From Ignavibacteria bacterium UBA2333 (GTDB taxonomy: Bacteria > Bacteroidota > Ignavibacteria > Kapaibacteriales > Kapaibacteriaceae), in contig DDUR01000070.1 in NCBI GenBank assembly GCA_002344895.1, positions 1 to 39,745 of the forward strand: 39,745 nucleotides of DNA, in the 5' to 3' direction. The position numbers and the translations under genes were made by a program. Position 1 is the stretch's first letter. Every line of letters starts with the position of its first letter. Below the pieces are notes generated by a model. It was given only the letters and a program-made list of their open reading frames with translations. It made no database searches and was not told the origin of the DNA. This document shows, one piece after another, positions 17,599 to 25,546 of this stretch.

Positions 17599-18162
17599 TT
17601 AGTTGGTGGAGGCTGCGAACTCAGCGCGCGCTGCCGCCAGAATCTGCTCTGGTGTCTGCGTCGTTGTTGCCGGTGTCGTCGTGCCGCCTTTGCCGTCTTC
17701 CTTCTTCCCTTGATTCGTCGTTGTGCCCTTCACACTCGGTGTGGCCGCCAAAGCCTTCTCAGCCGCGTCGAAGTTGCTCTCAAAGAGGTTCTTCCAGGTC
17801 GTCTTTGCCTCGTCGTTCTGCGCAGGGATGCGGCCTTCCTCAACACCCTTGGCGATAGCCGCATCGATACGCTTGGCAGTCTCTTGCTTGGCCTGGTCGG
17901 CGATCGCCGCCTGTTGCTTTTCCCGCTCCGTGCGCTCCTGGGCTAGTGTCGTCTTGAGCGCTTGAACCTCGGTCGTCAACTGCTTCACCTGGTCAAGGAG
18001 GACGTCGCTCGAGAGACCGCCAGCGTCAGTCTTCTTGTCTGACGTCTCCGTAGACTTCGCCATCTCGGCTTCGACCTCTTGTGCCAGGCGTTCTGCTTCT
18101 GCCTTCTTGTCATCAGGCACCGTGCCGAGCATCAGTGCCAGGAGTGCTTTCCATGCTCCCAT
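17599..18162 (-). CDS. Head scaffold protein (C-terminal half of Mu gpI type)
   Basis: A 187-residue, highly charged, Ala/Glu/Lys-rich helical protein. A coiled coil (LLDQVKQLTTEVQALKTTLAQ, residues about 55-95) is followed by an AAIAKGVEEGRIPAQNDEAKTTW segment that closely resembles the end of Mu-like I proteins. The start MGAWKALLALM at 18162 fits the operon, because the frame further upstream overlaps the 58-residue gene. In Mu, I carries a protease in front of the scaffold; here no protease part is visible. A low-complexity tail with Thr and Gly is typical of scaffolds. Confidence 0.75.
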   Translation of the reverse strand: MGAWKALLALMLGTVPDDKKAEAERLAQEVEAEMAKSTETSDKKTDAGGLSSDVLLDQVKQLTTEVQALKTTLAQERTEREKQQAAIADQAKQETAKRIDAAIAKGVEEGRIPAQNDEAKTTWKNLFESNFDAAEKALAATPSVKGTTTNQGKKEDGKGGTTTPATTTQTPEQILAAARAEFAASTN

Positions 18163-18163
18163 G

Positions 18164-18340
18164 TCAGTTCTTCCCTTCCTCAGGTGTTGGTGTGTCGTTC
18201 TTCTTTGCACTCTTGGCATCGTCACGGATCGTGGCATCGATAGCAGCACGTCGCTGGTCGATGTGAGTGCAGATGTCAGGCTCGATACCTGATCGCCGCA
18301 GGATGTCGACGATAGCTGAACCTGTGATAGTTGCCTTCAT
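18164..18340 (-). CDS. Small phage protein, unknown function
   Basis: A 58-residue protein starting MKATITGSAIVDILRRSG. The frame runs further upstream, but into the divergent control region without a better start. It is the first minus-strand gene after the control region, 1 base before the scaffold ATG. It contains a Cys, one amphipathic helix and a charged C-terminal tail. No family is recognised. Confidence 0.55.
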   Translation of the reverse strand: MKATITGSAIVDILRRSGIEPDICTHIDQRRAAIDATIRDDAKSAKKNDTPTPEEGKN

Positions 18341-18378
18341 GATGATCTCGTCGTTCGTTGCGTGCGCCACTTTGGCGT

Positions 18379-18480
18379 GTTGAATACATGCAAATTCGTG
18401 TTCGTAGATCACTGCATTCCGGCAAATGCGGTTATGGCAGAAAAGCGTAGGGCACGATAGCGAGTTTGCATGTGAACAAC
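18379..18480. promoter_or_regulatory. Divergent late control region with 16-bp inverted repeat
   Basis: The 150-base gap between the minus-strand scaffold/tail operon and the plus-strand head operon must hold promoters in both directions. GTTGAATACATGCAAA (18379-18394) and TTTGCATGTGAACAAC (18465-18480) are inverted copies, 13 of 16 positions matching. The right copy ends 1 base before the GGAGG of the plus operon. They are good candidates for sites of a late activator. No standard -35/-10 pair stands out in either direction, as expected for an activator-dependent late promoter. Confidence 0.55.
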
Positions 18481-18490
18481 GGAGGAATAC

Positions 18491-18871
18491 ATGCCAAGAC
18501 TCGTCGCACAAGCGGAAGTGCAGGGACTACTTCCAAAGTCCATTCTTAACCTTTTTGCGCAATCACTCGTCAACTTCGACGACGTGGAGCGTGAAGCGTC
18601 GCGCATTATCGCCGACGAAACAGGTATAGAATTACCTACCGCTCCAGCACAGCGATCCGCTCTGTATGACTGGACAATTACGCCAATGGCGTGGATCATT
18701 ACATACCTCGCCAGCGCGAAGCTGGAGAGTGCCAGCGACGACGCCTTACGCACCTTCCACGCCCGCTATCAGGAGGCACTGCGCATCGTGCGCGCACGGC
18801 GTAACCAGCCAAAGGCATCGAACCCATCTGTCAGCCAGCACACGGGCACCATTGAAGGACTACTCGAATGA
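18491..18871 (+). CDS. Head-tail connector, Mu gp36-like (DUF1320 type)
   Basis: A 126-residue protein preceded by GGAGG with 5 bases to the ATG. Helical segments (VQGLLPKSILNLFAQ, ALYDWTITPMAWIITYLASAK, FHARYQEALRIVRARR) and the location fit the gp36-like (DUF1320) head-tail connector of Mu relatives. First gene of the plus-strand head block; its stop overlaps the next ATG (ATGA). A divergent 58-residue gene starts 150 bases upstream. The family match is from order and helix pattern rather than a distinctive motif. Confidence 0.6.
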   Translation: MPRLVAQAEVQGLLPKSILNLFAQSLVNFDDVEREASRIIADETGIELPTAPAQRSALYDWTITPMAWIITYLASAKLESASDDALRTFHARYQEALRIVRARRNQPKASNPSVSQHTGTIEGLLE

Positions 18872-19290
18872 CATTCGACGAAATCTGGACAGGCCTCGTC
18901 GCGCACCTTAAGTCGGAGGCAACGTATCTCGGCGTCCATGCCGATAACATTTCACGGCAAACACGAACGGAGATCGGGCCACAGATCACGCCTGCCATCA
19001 CGGTAGGTGTCGAGCCTGTCGACTCATCACTTGTTAGCGAGGCAGGCATTCGTCCTGCTCGTCACGCCGAGGTCATCATCTGGGCATGGTCCGATGCAAT
19101 GGTGACGGCCAGCGAATCTCTGACTTCTGCGATGCAACTCTGCGAACGCGCAGAGAAACTCGCTCAGGCATGGCTTATGTCACAGAACGCATTCCCGACG
19201 AACAAGGGTTTCACGCTCGAGTTCGAGTCGTCAGATCGTGCGGCTGTCTCCGTTGCTTTCCAATGCAAGTATTCGAGTAGTGCACCATGA
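18868..19290 (+). CDS. Tail terminator-like protein (Mu gp37 type)
   Basis: A 140-residue protein with an N-terminal helix (TFDEIWTGLVAHLKSEA) and alternating strands (ITVGVEPVDSSL, HAEVIIWAWSD, AVSVAFQCKY), the pattern of small tail-terminator folds. In Mu, gp36 and gp37 are adjacent, as here. It would close the tail at the head junction. ATGA overlap with both neighbours shows tight coupling. The assignment is by order and shape. Confidence 0.55.
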   Translation: MTFDEIWTGLVAHLKSEATYLGVHADNISRQTRTEIGPQITPAITVGVEPVDSSLVSEAGIRPARHAEVIIWAWSDAMVTASESLTSAMQLCERAEKLAQAWLMSQNAFPTNKGFTLEFESSDRAAVSVAFQCKYSSSAP

Positions 19291-19766
19291 AGCGTCCCGC
19301 TATGACACGGACCTTGATACGCCGTATCGGTCAATACAAGCAGAAGAATCCGAAGGATACGATCAAGGAAATAGCCAGGCTTTTCGACGTATCGTACCAG
19401 CAAGCGTACGATGCTGTCAAGAAGTTTAACGATCCCTCGTGGTGGAAGAGTCCGAAACGGCGTTCGGTAAAGAAGCCACTGAACATTGCCGCTGAAAACT
19501 CTGACGATCAACTTCTTTCGGAAGAGTACACCTACGCACTGGCTCAGATCAGTGCTGACAAATCCATGCAGGTGCACGACAGAGTGAAGCTCTTGGAGTC
19601 GCTGACATTCATTCGCAAAACCAGGCAACAGCTCGAGCTCCAGCAACACATGAAGCGCGTGGATGCGGATGTCGTCGCCACGATCGTTCGCATGTTCCAG
19701 CCTGAAGCGACGGATGAAGAGGTCATCAAGATTTACCTGGAAGCACAACGACGGGTGCAGTCATGA
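19287..19766 (+). CDS. Terminase small subunit (Mu gp27-like)
   Basis: A 159-residue basic protein with a helix-turn-helix near residues 24-46 (TIKEIARLFDVSYQQAYDAVK) that would bind phage DNA, and a helical C-terminal part for oligomerisation and contact with the large subunit. It directly precedes the large terminase gene and overlaps it by ATGA. The start is set by the ATGA overlap with the upstream stop; an alternative ATG is 5 codons later. Its size and position match Mu gp27-type small terminases. Confidence 0.75.
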   Translation: MKRPAMTRTLIRRIGQYKQKNPKDTIKEIARLFDVSYQQAYDAVKKFNDPSWWKSPKRRSVKKPLNIAAENSDDQLLSEEYTYALAQISADKSMQVHDRVKLLESLTFIRKTRQQLELQQHMKRVDADVVATIVRMFQPEATDEEVIKIYLEAQRRVQS

Positions 19767-21322
19767 CAGGCCGTCAACCGTTCTCAGCGATCCAGCATTC
19801 GATAGCCAAACTCGTCGACAGGGTAGAACGTGAGGCTACCGGTGAGCGGCAGCGTGTGATACCGCCGTTCCCGTCGGAGATGCTCTCGAAAGAGTCTACA
19901 GAGAAACGTCGCGCGACGGTGAGCCAGGATTTCTGGGCCTTCGATCGGACGTACTTTCCACCGGATATTTATCCAGACGGATACAGTACGGCATGCTCGA
20001 TGCACAAGGACATCGTGCGTCGCATGTCCACACCTGGTGTACACATCATCGTCGGACCACGTGCCCACGGTAAGACTGTCAGCGCCTTGAAGGGTCTCGT
20101 ATGGCGGCTGGTAACAGGCCGCATCGTCGTAGCAGGCACGTATGCGGAGACCTTGCTGAAGTCGAAGAACATCCTTGAATCGATTAGCATCCTCATAAAG
20201 GAGAACGACCGCCTCATTCACGACTTCGAGGTCGAGGTCGTAAAAGACAACGTAGACCAGTTCGAGTTCCGTACACGTGACGGCCGCCTGCGAACCGTGG
20301 CAGCGTTCTCTGAGGATCGATCAGTAAAGGGCTTCACGAAGCTCTTCGGTCGTCCTGAACAGGTCGTCGCCGATGACATTGAGACACTCACATCGTCGAT
20401 GTCCAGGGACTCTGTTATCACTCGTATAGACAAGCTGAGTGAGACGCTGGCGTCACTCGGCCGCGACGGCAACGTCACGGTACTTGCCAACGACTTCGAC
20501 GAACGGTCCGCAATACATCGCCTGCGGGAAGACGCGCGCCTTGGGCTTCTGGCCGACGGCTGGCATATCTACGAGTATCGAGCATGGACCGGACGCGGAC
20601 CACTGTGGAGGGCGAGGTATCCAGCTCGCACGGAAGCAGAACTCAAAGCCCTGGTCATGGCACGTTCTGAGGCCGACTGGCAGACAAACTATCAGATCAA
20701 TCCGACGAGCTCCGAAGGTGAGGTCTTCACGCGGGATTACCTCCGCTGGGGACCCGTGCCGCAGGGCTGCCGAGGGGTCATTTATGTCGATCCGAACCTT
20801 GCCCTCAAGGGCCGCGGTGACACGACGGCGATCGTTCGCATGATGTGGCACAAGAAGACCGGCAAGTTTCATGTCACTTTTCGGTGTCGCTCGTACGCTA
20901 GTCCACAAGAGCTCCTAAACGACACGCTGCTCATGCGTACGGCCGGTGTGCGCGGCATAGCGATGGACGGTCACGTGAGCCAGGAGTCACACTGGACACA
21001 CCACATCCGAGCATGGTGTCAGGAGCACGACGAGGCATATCCGGCTGTCGAGTTCAAACGCTATCACGTCGACGAGCTGGCGACGAACCTGCAGACCATC
21101 TACCAGCAAGGCCTGATCGTATTCGACGAGGCCATGCAGGGCACGGAAGAAGGGCGCGATTTCATTGCACAATTCGTGGCCTTTCACAGCAAGAAGTCGA
21201 AGCGGAAGGATGATGCGCCGGACGCCGTGATCTGCGCGTATGAGTTTTTGCTCGAGCGACGCCTCGTATCGCGGGCATCATCGCGCGACCTGACGCCGGT
21301 CGTCATCGGAGACTACTACTAA
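19763..21322 (+). CDS. Terminase large subunit (Mu gp28-like)
   Basis: A 519-residue DNA-packaging motor. The ATPase half has Walker A GPRAHGKT (residues 98-105), Walker B ending VVADDIET (DD at 204-205) and the following TSS coupling segment. The C-terminal half is a RuvC-like nuclease with the first acidic strand IYVDPNLALKGRGD (Asp near 343) and a last Asp in DAPDAVICAYEFL (near 484). It cuts and translocates DNA at the portal. Its start overlaps the small subunit gene by ATGA. Confidence 0.93.
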   Translation: MTGRQPFSAIQHSIAKLVDRVEREATGERQRVIPPFPSEMLSKESTEKRRATVSQDFWAFDRTYFPPDIYPDGYSTACSMHKDIVRRMSTPGVHIIVGPRAHGKTVSALKGLVWRLVTGRIVVAGTYAETLLKSKNILESISILIKENDRLIHDFEVEVVKDNVDQFEFRTRDGRLRTVAAFSEDRSVKGFTKLFGRPEQVVADDIETLTSSMSRDSVITRIDKLSETLASLGRDGNVTVLANDFDERSAIHRLREDARLGLLADGWHIYEYRAWTGRGPLWRARYPARTEAELKALVMARSEADWQTNYQINPTSSEGEVFTRDYLRWGPVPQGCRGVIYVDPNLALKGRGDTTAIVRMMWHKKTGKFHVTFRCRSYASPQELLNDTLLMRTAGVRGIAMDGHVSQESHWTHHIRAWCQEHDEAYPAVEFKRYHVDELATNLQTIYQQGLIVFDEAMQGTEEGRDFIAQFVAFHSKKSKRKDDAPDAVICAYEFLLERRLVSRASSRDLTPVVIGDYY

Positions 21323-21341
21323 CGTAACAGAGGCACCTCGT

Positions 21342-22529
21342 ATGTACCGTAATGCCGCGTTGACAAAGCGCACATTCCCGACGTTGAACCAGCTCAAACA
21401 ATGGGAGGCACAGGCCGATCTCGACGACGAACGATCACGCGACGTCAGGCCGCTCATGTCGACGCTCATGCGCGTCGCCTCAGACCCTCGTACACGCGGG
21501 CATATCACGACGCGCCGTGTAGCAGTGACGGCGTTTGGGTGGAGCATTGTGAGCGACGACCCAGCAGATGAGGATCGTATCATTCAGGTCCGTACGCGCC
21601 TGAAAGCCGTGATCGCGGAGATACTCCAGGCGCACACACAGAGTGTTCTCTTCGACGTTATGTGCATCGGCCTGGAGTGGCGGCCCGATCCTGTGCTCGG
21701 TCAACGTCCGTTTATCCTTCGTCGGTACAAGCCCACCGAGCTCGAAAAGGTCGACGACTTTACGGCGGCGGTTCTGGCACCGACACAAGACCTCCGGCGA
21801 ATTGCCACCGTATCGACACAGGAGACGTCAACAGACTATATCGTCGACATCTCCGACGACGACGACCGCGGCGGCCTGATGCGATCGATCGCCGAGAAGA
21901 TGATCCTGGGGTATGAGAACCTTCTGGAGTGGAGTAACTACAACCGCAAGCTCAAAGGTATCCTCCAGGGTATCTACAAAGCTGGAGCTGACGACGCGGA
22001 AATCAAGGCTGCCCAGGACGCTCTGCAGACGGCGACCAAGAACAACTACTTGTTGACGTCCGACGAGATAGAGTTCAGGGTCAACGAGATAGTGAAGGGT
22101 AGCAGTGACTCTTTTGAGAAGCTCATTGGCCGCGTACAGGCCGATACCTGCATAGCGATCCTCGGCCAGGCGAACACGGCAGAGATCGCTCCAGGTAGTG
22201 GGTCCCGTGCTGCACTCGAGGTCCTGAATCTCATCCGTGCAGACATCCATTACGACGACATGGACCGCGTGCAGAAGATCGTCAACGACCAGCTCCTGTT
22301 GCACGACTACCGCCTGAACTACGACCCGAACGCGCCTGCGGCACCGTGGCGGTTTCAAATCGACATTCCGGAGGAAGAGAACCGATCCGAGCGTGTCTCC
22401 AACATCGTCGAAACGTATACGGCTGGCATCCCGCTGGTTGCATCTGAAGCGTATCGTCACATGGGTATGCAGAAGCCGGACACGGTACCAGATGTGCTAC
22501 AGAAGTCTCCGTCTGAGGTCTTGGCCTGA
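21342..22529 (+). CDS. Portal protein (Mu gp29 / DUF935 type)
   Basis: A 395-residue protein, shorter than Mu gp29 but with its typical parts: N-terminal helices, a strand region (HITTRRVAVTAFGWSIVSD), then GGLMRSIAEKMILGYENLLEW, a DAEIKAAQDALQTATKNN helix and FRVNEIVKGSSDSFEKLI, characteristic of the DUF935 portal group. It forms the 12-fold ring for DNA entry at the capsid vertex. It follows the large terminase by 19 bases and its stop overlaps the next ATG (TGATG). Confidence 0.88.
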   Translation: MYRNAALTKRTFPTLNQLKQWEAQADLDDERSRDVRPLMSTLMRVASDPRTRGHITTRRVAVTAFGWSIVSDDPADEDRIIQVRTRLKAVIAEILQAHTQSVLFDVMCIGLEWRPDPVLGQRPFILRRYKPTELEKVDDFTAAVLAPTQDLRRIATVSTQETSTDYIVDISDDDDRGGLMRSIAEKMILGYENLLEWSNYNRKLKGILQGIYKAGADDAEIKAAQDALQTATKNNYLLTSDEIEFRVNEIVKGSSDSFEKLIGRVQADTCIAILGQANTAEIAPGSGSRAALEVLNLIRADIHYDDMDRVQKIVNDQLLLHDYRLNYDPNAPAAPWRFQIDIPEEENRSERVSNIVETYTAGIPLVASEAYRHMGMQKPDTVPDVLQKSPSEVLA

Positions 22530-23062
22530 TGCCATCGAAGGCCATCATGACGGCGGTTGGTTTGCGTGTCATCGAGATGATCGAAGACAACATCCGGCGT
22601 GGCGAGAGTTACGACGGCACAAAGTTCCGGTACAGCGAACGGCCGTTTGCCATGCCTGCTGGAGCCACGCGCTTAGGGCCACGCATGAAGGCCTTTATAA
22701 AGGATGGACGCCTTACGGCTTACATGGCCAAAGGCAAGCGATTGTGGGTGGTGATTCCCAAGGGATACAAGGACCTGCGATCGATGCGTGGCCAGAATGC
22801 CGCCGGCGACTTCCTCACGGCCTCCGGTCGCATGCTTCGGAATCTTCAGATACTCAGCGTGACGGATACCACCGTCAAAATCGGGTTCAGTGATCCGGAG
22901 CAAGAGCAGAAAGCACTGTGGTTGAACGTCACCGGCGTTGGCCGGTCGCGTCGGCTGTGGCGGTTCCTGGGCTTAAGTCCTCAACAGCAAGATGAGTTGG
23001 CAGCAATAGCGGCATTCGAGATGAATCGTGATGAGATCGAAAAACTATTCGCTGGTGTGTAG
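22529..23062 (+). CDS. Virion morphogenesis protein (Mu gpG-like)
   Basis: A 177-residue protein of the phage virion morphogenesis (tail completion S / Mu G) group: an N-terminal helix (TAVGLRVIEMIEDNIRRGE), the segment DFLTASGRMLRNLQI with strands VTDTTVKIGFSD, and a C-terminal RRLWRFLGLSPQQQDELAAI. In Mu, G follows F and may join head or tail parts. Here it follows the portal, because F lies on the other strand. The next gene begins 2 bases after its stop. Confidence 0.82.
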   Translation: MPSKAIMTAVGLRVIEMIEDNIRRGESYDGTKFRYSERPFAMPAGATRLGPRMKAFIKDGRLTAYMAKGKRLWVVIPKGYKDLRSMRGQNAAGDFLTASGRMLRNLQILSVTDTTVKIGFSDPEQEQKALWLNVTGVGRSRRLWRFLGLSPQQQDELAAIAAFEMNRDEIEKLFAGV

Positions 23063-23064
23063 GC

Positions 23065-23295
23065 ATGTATATGTTGCGCGTGCAGATGGAGCAAGTCAAC
23101 GATGAGGATGCTCTTGGTGAGGTACAAACGAAAGAGCCCGTCTGGGTAGACGGGCTCATAGATCTGTCATTAGTCGAAGCTGTGCTCTCCGATGAAGACG
23201 GTGAGACCTACTGGATACACACGTGCACAGGCCACGCCTATCATGTGCGCGGCGTGACGTTACCGTACCTGGCCGACGTCCTTCGCGTCATCTAG
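23065..23295 (+). CDS. Small acidic protein, end of head operon
   Basis: A 76-residue protein starting 2 bases after the gpG stop. It is acidic, with a C-terminal half WIHTCTGHAYHVRGVTLPYLADV that looks like a small folded domain with Cys and His. No family is recognised. Its 3' end overlaps the convergent 71-residue gene by 36 bases. A 9-bp hairpin lies inside it (codons for EPVWVDGL). Because of that hairpin, part of the frame may serve as a terminator. Confidence 0.5.
   Translation: MYMLRVQMEQVNDEDALGEVQTKEPVWVDGLIDLSLVEAVLSDEDGETYWIHTCTGHAYHVRGVTLPYLADVLRVI
23134..23157 (-). terminator. Hairpin between convergent operons
   Basis: GAGCCCGTC (23134-23142) pairs perfectly with GACGGGCTC (23149-23157). 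Read on the minus strand, the stem is followed by TTTCGTTTG, a modest T-rich tail, so it can stop transcripts from the early operon. On the plus strand no T-run follows. It lies within the small acidic protein gene. Confidence 0.5.
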
Positions 23296-23475
23296 TGGAT
23301 GACCTAGTTTGGCTAGTATTCTCTTCATCGACGCTTCCGATTCGGCGATCTGTTCCGCCGTCAACGGGTTGCGTTCTCTGCACATGCGAGAAATCGCGGC
23401 GTCTTCGTCGTCATTCCATTCAATGCCGTGTTCCAATCGGTCAAGTGATGGCGTGTTCATCGTGGATGGATTCAT
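23260..23475 (-). CDS. Small phage protein after the F-like gene
   Basis: A 71-residue protein with AAGGAAG about 6 bases before the ATG. It is acidic with a helical end (PLTAEQIAESEASMKRILAKLG). The stop of the F-like gene lies 10 bases upstream, so it is probably the last gene of that operon. It overlaps the end of the convergent plus-strand gene. No family is recognised. Confidence 0.55.
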   Translation of the reverse strand: MNPSTMNTPSLDRLEHGIEWNDDEDAAISRMCRERNPLTAEQIAESEASMKRILAKLGHPLDDAKDVGQVR

Positions 23476-23485
23476 GGTTTCTTCC

Positions 23486-24895
23486 TTACGGCTGGCGGCG
23501 TACCTTACGCCGGATGTAATCGTCAATATAGCGTCGTGAATCTGGATTGTCAAGGTCAACCTTTCCGTGCCAGCCGTCGGGATACTGTGTCTCTTTCCAC
23601 TCCGAGCCACTGAATGTGCGGCCGTTTGGCAAGGAAAACTTCAAATTCATGAACTCATGGGGCTGCTGTAACGGACTCAGCCGATCGAATGTTTCGCGAA
23701 TACTCAATCCGCGGGACAGAAGCTCCTCGGCTAGATGTTCCTTCCAGACATCACGTTCGTCTGGAGCCGTTTCCTCGTCAAACTCGAACCCCATCTTTGC
23801 CCAGCTTGCATGACCTCCTGAAAGTGCCGCCTCCACACGAATAGTCTTCACTCCAACGCGGTCATATAGCGCGATAGAGTTTTCCATGATACGTGTCGCA
23901 GAGCCTCGTCCCCAGTTCACAGGATTATTGAACTTGAGAAACTTGTGCTCTACCTCGTAACCACGTTCCCCTTTGCTGAAGACACGATCTACGAAGCCCA
24001 CGAGTTCGTCGTCGTTGGTCAGCAGGAACGAAAACGACGTGGAGTTTCCACCAACTTGCACCTTCGGATGTACCATCGTAACACCAGGAAGACGAGGGTC
24101 GAAGGAATCAACAATATCTCGTCCTGTTATTCCGGACGGCATACCCTTCGGAGGTGTTTCCTCCATCTTGGCATCAAGCACTGCGGCAATCTTTGCTCGA
24201 TGCGGCTCAGGATCGTACCGAAAAGGCGTCCAGCGATGGCGGCAGTTATAGCCTCCGCAGTAATGGACCACAGGCAGTCCTTGTCCGTTATCCATCTTCG
24301 CGATTTCGTCTGCATGAAAGACAAGGCCTACGCGCTCTCCACAAAACGTACGTACGTTCACGGTCGGTCCACTGTAACGGAACGTCGTAATTCCTGCTAC
24401 TCTTGCCGCATCGTGACGGCCGATGTTGTCAATGGCAGAACGAGCCGCGTCGGCTTCTGCCTTCGCATGATGTCGCGCGATGCCGAGTTTCTTCAAGGCT
24501 AAGGCCGCAACGCGCCTGGCATTCATTCCCCTTGGAGCACGATCAAGGACGTCTGTCACGATGCGCATTGCATCCTCGGATGTCTTCAGCTTCACCGTTG
24601 CCATGCGCTCACTTGCCACCTTGCGGGCCGCCTGAGCCAGTTGTCGTATCTCGGGCGACGTCGCACCCGCTTGACGACCAAACTCTTCACCCGCGGCCTT
24701 ATCGCGGGCACGCAGGGCGTTGTGGATCATGGAGTTGATCGACGACGTGAGGTCTGCCGTGAGGTCAAACGGCGAACGCTGCAATGCCAACGCCACTTCG
24801 CGCTTCGCCAGCTCAAGAGCACTGTCTCCCGTTTTCGCTGTTGCGTAGGCGCGTTCAATTGCCGCACGGATAAGTCTGTCAATACGAGACATCAT
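23486..24895 (-). CDS. Mu F-like head protein with C-terminal GNAT-like domain
   Basis: A 469-residue protein. The first 230 residues are a Mu F-type minor head domain: long helices, then VRTFCGERVG and DNGQGLPVVHYCGGYNCRHRW (about 182-222), with the CGGYNCRHRW motif typical of the family. Residues about 280-375 look like an acetyltransferase fold: a strand, then GRGSATRIMENS (329-340, like the acetyl-CoA-binding RGxGxA loop), VKTIRVEAAL and ASWAKMGF (363-370). The remainder is polar. GGAGG precedes two adjacent ATGs (24895 and 24892). F-like proteins are known to carry toxin or enzyme domains that enter the cell with DNA. It is on the minus strand, apart from the other head genes. Confidence 0.75.
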   Translation of the reverse strand: MMSRIDRLIRAAIERAYATAKTGDSALELAKREVALALQRSPFDLTADLTSSINSMIHNALRARDKAAGEEFGRQAGATSPEIRQLAQAARKVASERMATVKLKTSEDAMRIVTDVLDRAPRGMNARRVAALALKKLGIARHHAKAEADAARSAIDNIGRHDAARVAGITTFRYSGPTVNVRTFCGERVGLVFHADEIAKMDNGQGLPVVHYCGGYNCRHRWTPFRYDPEPHRAKIAAVLDAKMEETPPKGMPSGITGRDIVDSFDPRLPGVTMVHPKVQVGGNSTSFSFLLTNDDELVGFVDRVFSKGERGYEVEHKFLKFNNPVNWGRGSATRIMENSIALYDRVGVKTIRVEAALSGGHASWAKMGFEFDEETAPDERDVWKEHLAEELLSRGLSIRETFDRLSPLQQPHEFMNLKFSLPNGRTFSGSEWKETQYPDGWHGKVDLDNPDSRRYIDDYIRRKVRRQP

Positions 24896-25170
24896 TCACC
24901 TCCGAACAGGCTTGGCTGTTGTGGCGGCAGATTGTCTCGATGTGCCCATTTGGCCCGATACTCCGGCAGAGAAACCCTGACCGTCTTGCATAGGTCAGGA
25001 TCGTAAACCTTGATACTGTGCGCTCGACACTCGACGATAAGGTGTTGATCGCAGTCTTTGCAGACATACTCTCGCATATCTGACTTCAGGTTGAATTTGC
25101 TGTCACCAGTCACGTTGCGTAGCGTGTTGATGACGCCGAAGTTTTCCGAACCGCACCGTTCACACTGCAT
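24892..25170 (-). CDS. Zinc-ribbon protein, possible regulator
   Basis: A 92-residue protein with GGGAGAG before the ATG. CxxC pairs at CERC (3-6) and CKDC (about 37-40) form one zinc ribbon at the N-terminus, followed by strands and a basic stretch. The ribbon resembles NrdR or Mu Com, a small zinc protein that controls translation of mom, but the spacing is different from both. No mom-like gene is present. A DNA- or RNA-binding regulatory role is likely. Its stop overlaps the F-like gene start. Confidence 0.6.
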   Translation of the reverse strand: MQCERCGSENFGVINTLRNVTGDSKFNLKSDMREYVCKDCDQHLIVECRAHSIKVYDPDLCKTVRVSLPEYRAKWAHRDNLPPQQPSLFGGE

Positions 25171-25546
25171 GGCTTCTCTCCCTAATCCTATCCGGTAACC
25201 AGTAATGCGGCAGGTTGGGGATCGTGTCGTTCAGGCACGTCACCAACAGATTGTCAAACCACGGCGATGAGTCCGCCAGTTGTGTTGCTCGATTGTGGCA
25301 CTGTGGCCAGTCGATATAGTCCGCCAGATACTTCTGCAGTTCCGCCTGCCAAATACAAACCGCGGTCGCCGTCCAGGCCAGGGCACTCATCGTAAGTGGT
25401 GACGCCATGCAGTACCCAAGAGCCTGGTCGGCATACCGCGGTCCATTGTATCCGAATCGCTGTGCGACGTTGATGGCAACGATCTCACAAATGCGCTTGA
25501 CAGATCGGTTCGCGGGACGCACGTCGTCAACGAGCCCAATGTTCAA
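25160..25546 (-). CDS. Phage protein of unknown function
   Basis: A 128-codon frame with a central hydrophobic helix (PLTMSALAWTATAVCIWQAEL) and several Trp and Cys residues. The front start is a TTG at 25546 inside the end of the ParB-like gene; a GTG at 25522 just after that gene's stop is an alternative start, and neither has a Shine-Dalgarno. It overlaps the zinc-ribbon gene. No Mor/C features are visible. The role is unknown. Confidence 0.5.
   Translation of the reverse strand: MNIGLVDDVRPANRSVKRICEIVAINVAQRFGYNGPRYADQALGYCMASPLTMSALAWTATAVCIWQAELQKYLADYIDWPQCHNRATQLADSSPWFDNLLVTCLNDTIPNLPHYWLPDRIRERSHAV

Noticed and set aside
19164..19748. 194-codon minus-strand frame opposite the small terminase
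   Set aside because: Shadow of the ATGA-coupled plus-strand genes.
24892..25170. NrdR or true Com
   Set aside because: Spacing of the Cys pairs and the rest of the sequence match neither; only a generic zinc ribbon is supported.
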